A stretch of DNA of 64,000 nt, taken from DSWT01 sp049975385. GTDB taxonomy: Bacteria > Chloroflexota > Anaerolineae > B4-G1 > SLSP01. The translations under genes and the position numbers were made by a program. Position 1 is the stretch's first letter. Each line of letters starts with the position of its first letter. A model generated the notes under the pieces. That model was not told the DNA's origin. It was given only the letters and a program-made list of their open reading frames with translations, and searched no databases. The stretch covers positions 1 to 64,000 of the forward strand of contig JBNGDO010000001.1 in assembly GCA_049975385.1 (NCBI GenBank). The letters are read 5' to 3'. Shown piece after piece: positions 40,725-47,796 of this stretch.

Positions 40725-43700
40725 ATGGCAGACTATCGTATCAAAGCACACCCGATTCTTTCGGTCCTTTCCGATGATTTCGTCGAATTTACCTGGCAGG
40801 GCGAGCCATTGACGGCGCGGCGCGGGGAGATGATCGCGTCGGCGTTGTTCGCGCACGGCATCCACGTCTTCGGGCATCATCACCACGATAGATCGCCGCA
40901 GGGCATCTTCTGCGCGAACGGGCAATGCTCGCAGTGTCTCGTCATCGCCGACGGGCTGCCGGTGAAGGCGTGTATGACACCGGTGACGACTGGTATGGTC
41001 GTCGAGCCTTTGGAAGGATTGCCTGTGTTGCCGCCAGTGGCGGAGCCACCACCCTCACGTGCCTTGGAGACGGTGGACGCGCCCGTGCTCATCATCGGTG
41101 GGGGACCGGCAGGGATGTCGGCGGCGATCCAGTTGGCGGAGTACGGTGTCCGCGTGTTGCTGGTGGATGACAAGGATCGCCTCGGCGGGAAGCTGGTCTT
41201 GCAGACGCACCGCTTCTTCGGCTCCGTGGACGCCGTCTACGCGGGCACACGCGGCATCGACATCGCCACACGGCTCGAAGAAGACGTCCGCCGCCACGAC
41301 AACATCGAAGTCTGGCTCAACAGCACCGCATTGGCGGTTTTTAGCGACGGCAAAGTGGGGATTCTGCGGGGCGCGGATCATGAATCACGAATCACGAATC
41401 ATGAATCACGGATTACGGATCACGCATCACGCCTCACGCGTCACGAGCCGGAGTATGTTCTGGTTCACCCCGAAATCCTCCTCGTCGCCGCGGGCGCGCG
41501 GGAGAAATCGCTGACGTTCAAGGGGAACACGCTGCCGGGTGTCTATGGCGCGGGGGCGTTCCAGACGTTGGTGAACCGCGATTTGGTGCGGGCTGCCGAG
41601 CGGCTGTTTATCGTCGGTGGTGGGAACGTGGGGTTGATCGCGGGGTATCACGCGCTTCAGGCCGGTATCGAGGTGGTGGGGCTGGTCGAGGCGCTGCCGG
41701 AATGTGGCGGGTACAAGGTCCACCGGGACAAGCTGGCGCGTTTTGGCGTGCCGATTTACACATCGCACACAATTCTGTCTGCCAACGGCGACCCCGCCAA
41801 CGGCGGTAACCATGTGGAATCGGTGACAATTGCCCAGGTCGATGAGCATTTCCAGCCAATCCCTGGCACGGAGCAATCCTTTGCCTGCGACACGGTGCTC
41901 ATCGCCGTGGGCCTCGATCCGGTGAACGAGTTTACGCAGAAGGCGCGGGACTTCGGGATGACGGTGTTCGACGCGGGCGACGCTCAGGAGATTGCGGAAG
42001 CCTCGGCGGCGATATTTTCCGGCAAGATTCGCGGGCTGGAGATCGCGCGGGCGCTCGGCGCGACGGAGGACGCCGTCCCCGATGAGTGGCGGCGCACTGG
42101 CGACATCCTCAAGTCGCATCCCGGCGCGGTGATTCCGGAGCGCATTCCCGAACAGGAGGAGGGCGTTTTCCCGGTCTTCCACTGCTCGCAGGAGATTCCG
42201 TGCAATCCCTGCACCTCGGTCTGTCCGCAGCAGTTGATCCACATTGACCCAACCGACATCCGCGGTATCCCTACTTACCTGGGCCTGGAGGCGGAGAAGG
42301 CGTGCCTGGGCTGTGAGCAATGCGTCGCCGTGTGCCCCGGGCTGGCGATCACGTTGGTGGATTACCGCAAGGACGCCGAGATGCCGACCGTGACGTTGGC
42401 CTACGAGTTTCTAGCGAGCCGCATCGCCGTTGGCGACCGGGTGACAGCGCTCGATACGGTGGGCAACGTTCTCGGCGAGGCAGAGGTAACAAGTGTGCGT
42501 GCGATCAAGCGCAACGACCGCACTGTGTTGGTCAAATTGCGCGCGCCGAAGGCGATTGCCAAGCTGATCGCCGGGCTGCGTGTGCAAGACCTGGCGGTCG
42601 GTTCGGCGCTGAGCGACGAAGTTGTGAATCTGGACGACGACGCGGATGCAGACATCCGAATCGTCTGCCGCTGCGAGCGCGTGACGGCGGGCGAAATCCG
42701 CGCGCTGATCCGCAAGGGCTACCGCGACGTCAACGAGATCAAGGCCGTCACGCGCGCCGGGATGGGCGCTTGCGGCGGCAAAACGTGCAGCGCGCTCATC
42801 CTACGTCTCTTCCGCGAGGAAGGCATCCCCCTCGACGAAGTCACCCCAAACATTCCGCGTCCCCTCTTCGTCGAGGTTCCGCTGGGTGTCTTTGCGGCAA
42901 ATCAGCGAATGGGCGAATCAGCGAATAGCGGATTACGAGATACGAATCACGAATCACGAATTACGGATCGCGCATCACGCATCACGCATCAAGGCCCCCT
43001 TACTCCTTACTCCGTACTCCCTACTTCTTCTGATGTGATCATCATCGGCGCCGGAAGTGTGGGCGTGCCGGCGGCGCTGGCGATGACGCGGATAGGGCTG
43101 AAGGTGCGCGTGTTCGACGGGGCGGCGAGCCAGGGACAGGGTTCCAACAAATCGGCGATTGGCGGCGTGCGCGCCACACACTCCGATCCGGCGAAGATTC
43201 GCCTGTGCCTGCGCAGTCTGGAGATTTTCTCGACGTGGGAGGAAACCTACGGCCACAACATCGAGTGGACGACCGGGGGCTACACCTTCGTCGCCTACCG
43301 CGAGCGCGAGGCGCAGACGCTCAAGAATCTGCTCAAGGTCCAGCATACCTACGGCCTCGACATCGACTGGTACGACCGCGATGATTTCCTCCGGATCGTT
43401 CCCGATGTGAACCGCGAGGGTCTCCTCGGCGGGACGTTCTCCCCGCACGACGGGCATTGCTCGCCTTTGCTGGCGGGGCACGCTTTCTACGATGCGGCGA
43501 AAGCAGCGGGCGCGCTCTTCCACTTCGACGAGCCGGTGACGGAGATTCTGGTCGACGACACGATCACAGGCCGGCGCATACGCGGCGTGCGGACGAACCG
43601 GGAAACCTACCTCGCGCCAGTCGTCGTCAACGCTGCCGGGGCGTGGGCGCGGGCCGTCGGGCGATGGGTGAACATGGATCATCCCGTGCAACCTGAGTCA

Positions 43701-44186
43701 CACGAGGCTGGAATCACCGAACCGGTGGCGCATTTCCTCGATCCGATGCTGGTAGACATCCGCCCCGCGCCGGGATCGGCCAACTACTACTTCTTCCAAT
43801 TGCGGGATGGGCAGGTCGTTTTCTGCATCACGCCGCAGCCGAGCATCGCGGGCTTCGATCGACGCGAGACGAGCGTTTTCTTGCCGCAGGTTGCGTCGCG
43901 TATGGTGGATTTGGTCCCGCGTCTGGCGAACCTTCGCGTGCGGCGCACTTGGCGCGGCCTCTACCCGATGACGCCGGACGGCTCGCCGCTCGTCGGTTGG
44001 GCGCGGGAGGTGAGCGGTTATCTGATGGCGATCGGCATGTGCGGGCAGGGCTTCATGCTCGGTCCCGGCCTGGGCGAGCTGCTGGCGCGGATGGTCGCGC
44101 AGGAGGAGCTGTCGCCGGAAGATCGGGAGGTGTTGAAGGTGTTGTGGCCGTACCGGGCGTTCGCGGGGGAGGAGGCGTTGAAGTAG
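40725..44186 (+). CDS. Giant fused iron-sulfur flavoenzyme (HcnABC / D-hydroxyproline dehydrogenase-like)
   Basis: 1153 residues joining parts that are normally three subunits. Residues 1-100: 2Fe-2S domain with Cys63, 68, 71, 83 (HcnA/sarcosine oxidase gamma-like). About 118-480: FAD/NAD-binding domain (VLIIGGGPAGMSAAIQ; LLVAAGAREKSL; ERLFIVGGGNVGLIAGY). About 490-540: two 4Fe-4S motifs, Cys493-496-500 and Cys527-530-533-537. About 645-725: BFD-like 2Fe-2S domain (Cys648, 650, 683, 688). About 772-1145: D-amino-acid-oxidase fold (VIIIGAGSVGVPAALAM; GLYPMTPDGSPLVGW) like HcnC or sarcosine oxidase beta. It likely oxidises a secondary amine or imino acid and passes electrons to a quinone or carrier. 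Heptamer-repeat insertions encode residues 219-241 and about 727-768. AAGAGGAGCACGT precedes the ATG. Confidence 0.9.
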   Translation: MADYRIKAHPILSVLSDDFVEFTWQGEPLTARRGEMIASALFAHGIHVFGHHHHDRSPQGIFCANGQCSQCLVIADGLPVKACMTPVTTGMVVEPLEGLPVLPPVAEPPPSRALETVDAPVLIIGGGPAGMSAAIQLAEYGVRVLLVDDKDRLGGKLVLQTHRFFGSVDAVYAGTRGIDIATRLEEDVRRHDNIEVWLNSTALAVFSDGKVGILRGADHESRITNHESRITDHASRLTRHEPEYVLVHPEILLVAAGAREKSLTFKGNTLPGVYGAGAFQTLVNRDLVRAAERLFIVGGGNVGLIAGYHALQAGIEVVGLVEALPECGGYKVHRDKLARFGVPIYTSHTILSANGDPANGGNHVESVTIAQVDEHFQPIPGTEQSFACDTVLIAVGLDPVNEFTQKARDFGMTVFDAGDAQEIAEASAAIFSGKIRGLEIARALGATEDAVPDEWRRTGDILKSHPGAVIPERIPEQEEGVFPVFHCSQEIPCNPCTSVCPQQLIHIDPTDIRGIPTYLGLEAEKACLGCEQCVAVCPGLAITLVDYRKDAEMPTVTLAYEFLASRIAVGDRVTALDTVGNVLGEAEVTSVRAIKRNDRTVLVKLRAPKAIAKLIAGLRVQDLAVGSALSDEVVNLDDDADADIRIVCRCERVTAGEIRALIRKGYRDVNEIKAVTRAGMGACGGKTCSALILRLFREEGIPLDEVTPNIPRPLFVEVPLGVFAANQRMGESANSGLRDTNHESRITDRASRITHQGPLTPYSVLPTSSDVIIIGAGSVGVPAALAMTRIGLKVRVFDGAASQGQGSNKSAIGGVRATHSDPAKIRLCLRSLEIFSTWEETYGHNIEWTTGGYTFVAYREREAQTLKNLLKVQHTYGLDIDWYDRDDFLRIVPDVNREGLLGGTFSPHDGHCSPLLAGHAFYDAAKAAGALFHFDEPVTEILVDDTITGRRIRGVRTNRETYLAPVVVNAAGAWARAVGRWVNMDHPVQPESHEAGITEPVAHFLDPMLVDIRPAPGSANYYFFQLRDGQVVFCITPQPSIAGFDRRETSVFLPQVASRMVDLVPRLANLRVRRTWRGLYPMTPDGSPLVGWAREVSGYLMAIGMCGQGFMLGPGLGELLARMVAQEELSPEDREVLKVLWPYRAFAGEEALK
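41379..41447 (+). repeat. In-frame CACGAAT heptamer array inside the flavoenzyme gene
   Basis: Nine full heptamers (CATGAAT, CACGAAT, CACGAAT, CATGAAT, CACGGAT, TACGGAT, CACGCAT, CACGCCT, CACGCGT) plus a partial one, 69 nt in all. They encode a 7-residue-periodic stretch (HESRITN HESRITD HASRLTR) within the FAD domain. Confidence 0.93.
42903..43030 (+). repeat. Second in-frame heptamer array at the BFD/DAO domain junction
   Basis: Thirteen heptamers from CAGCGAA through AATCACG to CATCAAG (42903-42993), then TTACTCC/GTACTCC-type units to 43030. Encoded peptide: SANSGLRDTN HESRITD RASRITH and a short Pro/Ser stretch. Confidence 0.92.
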
Positions 44187-44189
44187 GCG

Positions 44190-44210
44190 AGGATGCAGGA
44201 TGCAGGATGC
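44190..44210. repeat. AGGATGC heptamer, three exact copies
   Basis: Directly after the flavoenzyme stop codon; one further copy occurs at 59827-59833. Confidence 0.9.
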
Positions 44211-44239
44211 AAGAGTGTGATTGGATTGCCGGGTGGGGA

Positions 44240-44267
44240 TTGAATCTTCACCAGTTAATGATATAAT
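44240..44267 (+). promoter_or_regulatory. vapBC promoter
   Basis: TTGAAT (44240-44245), 16 nt, TATAAT (44262-44267). The leader of about 55 nt contains ATTAAAGAATTTATG-like AT-rich sequence where VapBC autorepression would be expected. Confidence 0.65.
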
Positions 44268-44328
44268 GAATTAAAGAATTTATGTGGAATTACAGAATTC
44301 TGTAAAGCCTGGTGAAAGGAGTTGTCTG

Positions 44329-44601
44329 GTGACTGTCAATATCAAGAATCAAGAGGTGGAGAGTTTATTGGACTCTGTCGTTCAATTGACCGGAGAAACC
44401 AAAACCGCTGCAATCCGTCAAGCCCTGGCTGAACGGTTGGAGCGTCTCTCTTTGATGCGTGTGGTTCCCCAGGATGCGGCTCGGCTAGAGGCGTTTCTGC
44501 AAGACGAAATCTGGGCTAATATCCCAAAGCATCTGCTTGGAACGTCTTTGACTAAAGCGGAAGAAGAGGCTATTCTGGGCTATGGAGAGCATGGAATATG
44601 A
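44329..44601 (+). CDS. vapB: VapB-type antitoxin
   Basis: 90 residues from the GTG at 44329 (AAAGGAG 7 nt upstream); a GTG at 44284 would add 15 residues with no ribosome-binding site. The N-terminal half VNIKNQEVESLLDSVVQLTGETKTAAIRQAL matches the PSK-type (Rv0623-like) antitoxin family with a ribbon-helix-helix-like DNA-binding part. The C-terminal half should wrap the toxin. Its stop overlaps the vapC start by 4 nt (ATGA), the usual toxin-antitoxin layout. Confidence 0.9.
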   Translation: MTVNIKNQEVESLLDSVVQLTGETKTAAIRQALAERLERLSLMRVVPQDAARLEAFLQDEIWANIPKHLLGTSLTKAEEEAILGYGEHGI

Positions 44602-44984
44602 TCGTTGATACTTCAGCGATTGCGGCGATCTTTTTTAAGGAATCCGGATATGAGGATCTGCTAGAGAAGCTCGGTCGTGCTCACGAGGTAGGGATCGGTG
44701 CGCCGACATTGGTCGAATGTGGCATTGTCCTGAGTGCGCGGTTGGGGCGCGATGCACGTGGAATGTTGTCTCGTTTCTTGGAAGAGACTCATGTGTTTAT
44801 TGTGCCCTTTGTTGATGTGCATTACAGTACGGCTGTAACGGCGTGGCAGAAATTTGGCAAGGGAAGACATCCTGCTGCATTGAATTTCGGCGATTGTTTG
44901 ACCTATGCTGTTGCCAAGCTGGCGGGAGGCCCCCTGTTGTGTGTAGGCGATGACTTTTCGCAAACCGATCTGGAATTAGCGTAA
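44598..44984 (+). CDS. vapC: VapC-type PIN-domain toxin (ribonuclease)
   Basis: 128 residues. PIN-domain acidic residues are all visible: Asp4 (MIVDTSAIAAI), Glu40 (PTLVECGIVL), Asp99 (LNFGDCLTYAVAK) and Asp118 (LLCVGDDFSQTDL). Mg-dependent endoribonuclease held inactive by VapB. Length and motifs are those of a working toxin; no truncation. A strong terminator follows at 45030. The gene and its neighbours to 46344 are more AT-rich than the surroundings. Confidence 0.95.
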   Translation: MIVDTSAIAAIFFKESGYEDLLEKLGRAHEVGIGAPTLVECGIVLSARLGRDARGMLSRFLEETHVFIVPFVDVHYSTAVTAWQKFGKGRHPAALNFGDCLTYAVAKLAGGPLLCVGDDFSQTDLELA

Positions 44985-45029
44985 TCAGCTGGCCACCAAC
45001 AGACGCTTGTCGTATTTGAGAGCAACTAC

Positions 45030-45067
45030 AGGTGCGACGCACTTTCCGAAGTGCGTCGCACCTTTTA
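45030..45067 (+). terminator. vapBC terminator
   Basis: 15-bp perfect stem AGGTGCGACGCACTT / AAGTGCGTCGCACCT with a 4-nt loop, then TTTTA. Confidence 0.93.
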
Positions 45068-45096
45068 TGTCAGTAGTCTATTTTGGGGTATTTGAT

Positions 45097-45130
45097 TATA
45101 ATGAAGGAGTGGGGTGGAATCCACTCCTTC
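45097..45130 (+). promoter_or_regulatory. -10 element and hairpin upstream of the glycosylase gene
   Basis: TATAAT (45097-45102) is followed at once by a 10-bp inverted repeat GAAGGAGTGG / CCACTCCTTC (45103-45130, 8-nt loop). The repeat covers the start-point region, so it could be an operator or an mRNA hairpin. Confidence 0.45.
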
Positions 45131-45180
45131 ATCTGTTATACGACAGGTAAGTGCGGATTAGCTGCTAGGAGAAATGACTA

Positions 45181-45972
45181 ATGAACGCTAACCGATTTGA
45201 TGAGTTTGTCCAATTACTGACTCAACTCCCGATAGATGTATGGCAAGCGGCAGTGCTGGAGGAGCCTGAGTGGAAATGGATGCTGCCTTTGTCGAAGGTG
45301 TGGGAATTTGGGCATTTTGCGGTTTTGTTTGTTGTTCTCGGACTGAACGATTACCAGACGAAAGGGAAAGCCGACGTTGGATACTGGCCTAAAGTGGTGC
45401 CTTTGATCCGCCAAGGATCTGAGCCGAAGGATCTGTTGCAATTAATTGATGTTCTGGAACCGTTTTTCATCAGAGAGCGATTCGGGCAAAACAAAACCAA
45501 AAGGCTCAAGCGATTTCTGGAAAGTAATCTTTGCCGTGAGATTTGGGTAAGCAGCCCTTCTTCACTTGCGGCAAATTTCGGACGAATTTGGCACTCCCTT
45601 GGACTTGCAATGAGGCAAAAGTCTACTGATAAAACGATAGCTTTTGCGATGAAGTGTTTGGCGCTTGCGCTTCTAATGGCTAATGAAACTAAGTTTGACT
45701 TTGGAGCTATCCCAGTACCGGTGGATTCACGAATCCGAAATATCTCGACTCGTCTTGGCCTCACTAGCGGGGATGAAGCGACAGAACGTGAAAGGTGGCG
45801 TAGAGTGCTTGATCGCATTCGCGAATCACATCCTGAAATCACAATGGTACATCTTGATAGCCTTCTTTGGCAAATTGGCACTTTGTCTCCGCAAGAGATG
45901 AAATCTCATCTCGTAAAACTTGGAAGTGGTAGTCTGGCACCGCGCATTTCTCAACTCTTCTACAGGTTTTGA
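45181..45972 (+). CDS. Archaeal-type 8-oxoguanine DNA glycosylase homologue (AGOG-like)
   Basis: 263 residues. The pattern fits the AGOG branch of the helix-hairpin-helix glycosylases: YWPKVVPLIRQGSEPKDLL, then QNKTKRLKRFLES, then KTIAFAMKCLALALLMAN and IPVPVDSRIRNISTRLG. The last two carry the expected Schiff-base Lys (Lys151, or Lys158) and catalytic Asp182. Such enzymes excise 8-oxoguanine from DNA and nick the strand. The family is mainly archaeal with scattered bacterial members. Codon use is AT-richer (about 45% GC by eye) than the window average, and the gene lies next to vapBC, both signs of transfer. It ends with an extra helical segment of about 60 residues (SPQEMKSHLVKLGSG). Confidence 0.72.
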   Translation: MNANRFDEFVQLLTQLPIDVWQAAVLEEPEWKWMLPLSKVWEFGHFAVLFVVLGLNDYQTKGKADVGYWPKVVPLIRQGSEPKDLLQLIDVLEPFFIRERFGQNKTKRLKRFLESNLCREIWVSSPSSLAANFGRIWHSLGLAMRQKSTDKTIAFAMKCLALALLMANETKFDFGAIPVPVDSRIRNISTRLGLTSGDEATERERWRRVLDRIRESHPEITMVHLDSLLWQIGTLSPQEMKSHLVKLGSGSLAPRISQLFYRF

Positions 45973-46014
45973 TACACCAAACTCAAGTAGTCATTACCGT
46001 ATATAGGTGGGAAT

Positions 46015-46344
46015 ATGGAATTCACCGACCTTATTCAACGCGCTCTGTCAATTCGCAAGCTGTATAGCGAGTTTGAGGAACAAAACTACGGCACCTCCTG
46101 GACCAACGAAGAACTGGCCCTGGGTTTTGTGGGCGACGTTGGCGATCTGGTCAAACTTGTCATGGCGCAAAGCGGGCGTCGCACGATCCCCGATGCGGAA
46201 AGTAAATTGGCGCACGAATTGGCCGATTGTCTATGGTCCGTCATCGTTCTTGCCGATGTGCATAACATAGACCTGGAAGACGCCTTTTTACGAACAATGG
46301 ACGATCTGAAAAATCACATCAAGAAGAATCTGGTTGTAGGATAA
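46015..46344 (+). CDS. MazG-like nucleotide pyrophosphohydrolase family protein
   Basis: 109 residues, one all-alpha domain. It resembles MazG-like phosphohydrolases: LYSEFEEQNYGTSWTNEELALGFVGDVGDL provides the first acidic helix (Glu replaced by Asp in part), and KLAHELADCLWSVIVLAD gives the ELADCLW helix with Glu and Asp for Mg2+. Members hydrolyse nucleoside triphosphates to monophosphates and can clean non-canonical nucleotides, which would suit a neighbour that repairs 8-oxoguanine. The acidic set is not fully canonical, so activity is uncertain. PepC starts 30 nt downstream. Confidence 0.75.
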   Translation: MEFTDLIQRALSIRKLYSEFEEQNYGTSWTNEELALGFVGDVGDLVKLVMAQSGRRTIPDAESKLAHELADCLWSVIVLADVHNIDLEDAFLRTMDDLKNHIKKNLVVG

Positions 46345-46373
46345 CCGGAACATCTCACACGAAAGGACACACA

Positions 46374-47717
46374 ATGCAATCCAATATTACTCTCGACGAT
46401 CTGGCAAAGTTTGCGGCGGCCTTCGACGCCGATCCCAAGAACCGCCTGGCGGCGAACGCTGTGGCGCAGAACGATATCGCGGCGGTGGCGCTCAACCGCG
46501 AGAGCGTCAACCGCATCAATCACACCTACTCGCACCTCATCGAGACGCCGGAGGCGACGGACCAGGGCGCGACCGGGCGTTGCTGGATGTTCGCCGGACT
46601 CAACGTGATGCGGCTGGCGGCGATCCAGAAGATGAACTTGAAGATGGAGAAGTTCGAGCTTTCTCAGGCCTACCTGATGTACTGGGACAAGCTGGAAAAG
46701 GCCAACTTCTTCCTGGAGAACATCATCGAGACGCGCGATGAACCGTTGGACGGGCGGTTGGTGATGTGGTTGCTCGCCGACCCGCTCCCCGACGCCGGGC
46801 AGTGGGATATGTTCGTGAGTCTGGTGAAGAAATACGGCGTCATCCCCAAAACGATGATGCCGGAGACGAAGAGCAGTAGCGCGTCGCGTCTGATGAATAG
46901 CCGGCTCGTCGCCAAGCTGCGCGAGTTCGCGCAAACGTTGCGCGATACGTCCACGCAGGGCGTCGATGTGGATGGCTTGCGGGAGACCAAGGCTGCGATG
47001 TTGACGGACTTCCACCGCATGCTCACGATCCACTTCGGCAAACCGCCCGCCAGCTTCGAGTGGGCGTGGCGCGATAAGGACAAGGCGTATCATCTTCACG
47101 GTGTGATCACGCCGCTGGATTTCTATGCGGAGTATGTCGGTATCGACCTGGACGATATGGTCTGCCTCATCAACGCGCCGACGCAGGACAAGCCCTACAA
47201 TAAGCTTTACACGGTGGCATACCTCGGCAATGTCGTCGGTGGGCAGCCGGTGCGTTATCTCAACGCCGATGTCAAAATCCTCAAGAAAGCGGCCGTGGAC
47301 AGCATCGTCGATGGACAGGCCGTTTGGTTTGGCAGCGACGTGGGCCAGATGCTGGAGCGGGATCTGGGCCTCCTGGATATGGATGTCTACGATTACGAGC
47401 TGGTGTATGGTGTACCGTTTGCCCTCGACAAGGCGGGGCGGCTGGACTATGGTCACAGCCGGATGACCCATGCGATGCTGCTCACCGGCGTCGACCTGGA
47501 CGAGACCGGGCGTCCGGTGAAGTGGCGCGTCGAGAACAGTTGGGGCACGAAACGCGGTGACGAGGGCTATATGTTGATGACCGATCGCTGGTTTGAGGAG
47601 TATCTCTATGAGATCGCCGTGAGCAAGCGCTATCTCTCGCCTGACTTGCTGGCCGTTCTCGAGACCGAACCGGTCGTGCTCCCGCCCTGGGATCCGATGG
47701 GGGCACTGGCCCGGTAA
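46374..47717 (+). CDS. pepC: Aminopeptidase C / bleomycin hydrolase (peptidase C1B)
   Basis: 447 residues. Cytoplasmic papain-fold aminopeptidase that forms hexamers in relatives. The oxyanion-hole Gln64 and catalytic Cys70 are in DQGATGRCWMFAGLN; catalytic His366 is in GHSRMTHAMLLTG; Asn388 is in WRVENSWGTKRGDEG. Length is normal for the family. The C-terminus, which in bleomycin hydrolases projects into the active site, ends VVLPPWDPMGALAR. The catalytic set is complete. ACGAAAGGACACACA precedes the ATG. Confidence 0.95.
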   Translation: MQSNITLDDLAKFAAAFDADPKNRLAANAVAQNDIAAVALNRESVNRINHTYSHLIETPEATDQGATGRCWMFAGLNVMRLAAIQKMNLKMEKFELSQAYLMYWDKLEKANFFLENIIETRDEPLDGRLVMWLLADPLPDAGQWDMFVSLVKKYGVIPKTMMPETKSSSASRLMNSRLVAKLREFAQTLRDTSTQGVDVDGLRETKAAMLTDFHRMLTIHFGKPPASFEWAWRDKDKAYHLHGVITPLDFYAEYVGIDLDDMVCLINAPTQDKPYNKLYTVAYLGNVVGGQPVRYLNADVKILKKAAVDSIVDGQAVWFGSDVGQMLERDLGLLDMDVYDYELVYGVPFALDKAGRLDYGHSRMTHAMLLTGVDLDETGRPVKWRVENSWGTKRGDEGYMLMTDRWFEEYLYEIAVSKRYLSPDLLAVLETEPVVLPPWDPMGALAR

Positions 47718-47796
47718 AGCCGCCATCCTTGTGAAGATGCGTGAATCTGTCGCGCACCTGCACTTTTGCAGGCGTTAGTGATACGGAGGGATTGTG

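Noticed and set aside
41379..41447. CRISPR-like array
   Set aside because: Units are 7 bp with no unique spacers, and lie inside an open reading frame.
46314..47726. A 470-codon minus-strand open frame opposite pepC
   Set aside because: Antisense shadow; no recognisable domain and the plus strand carries an intact C1B peptidase.
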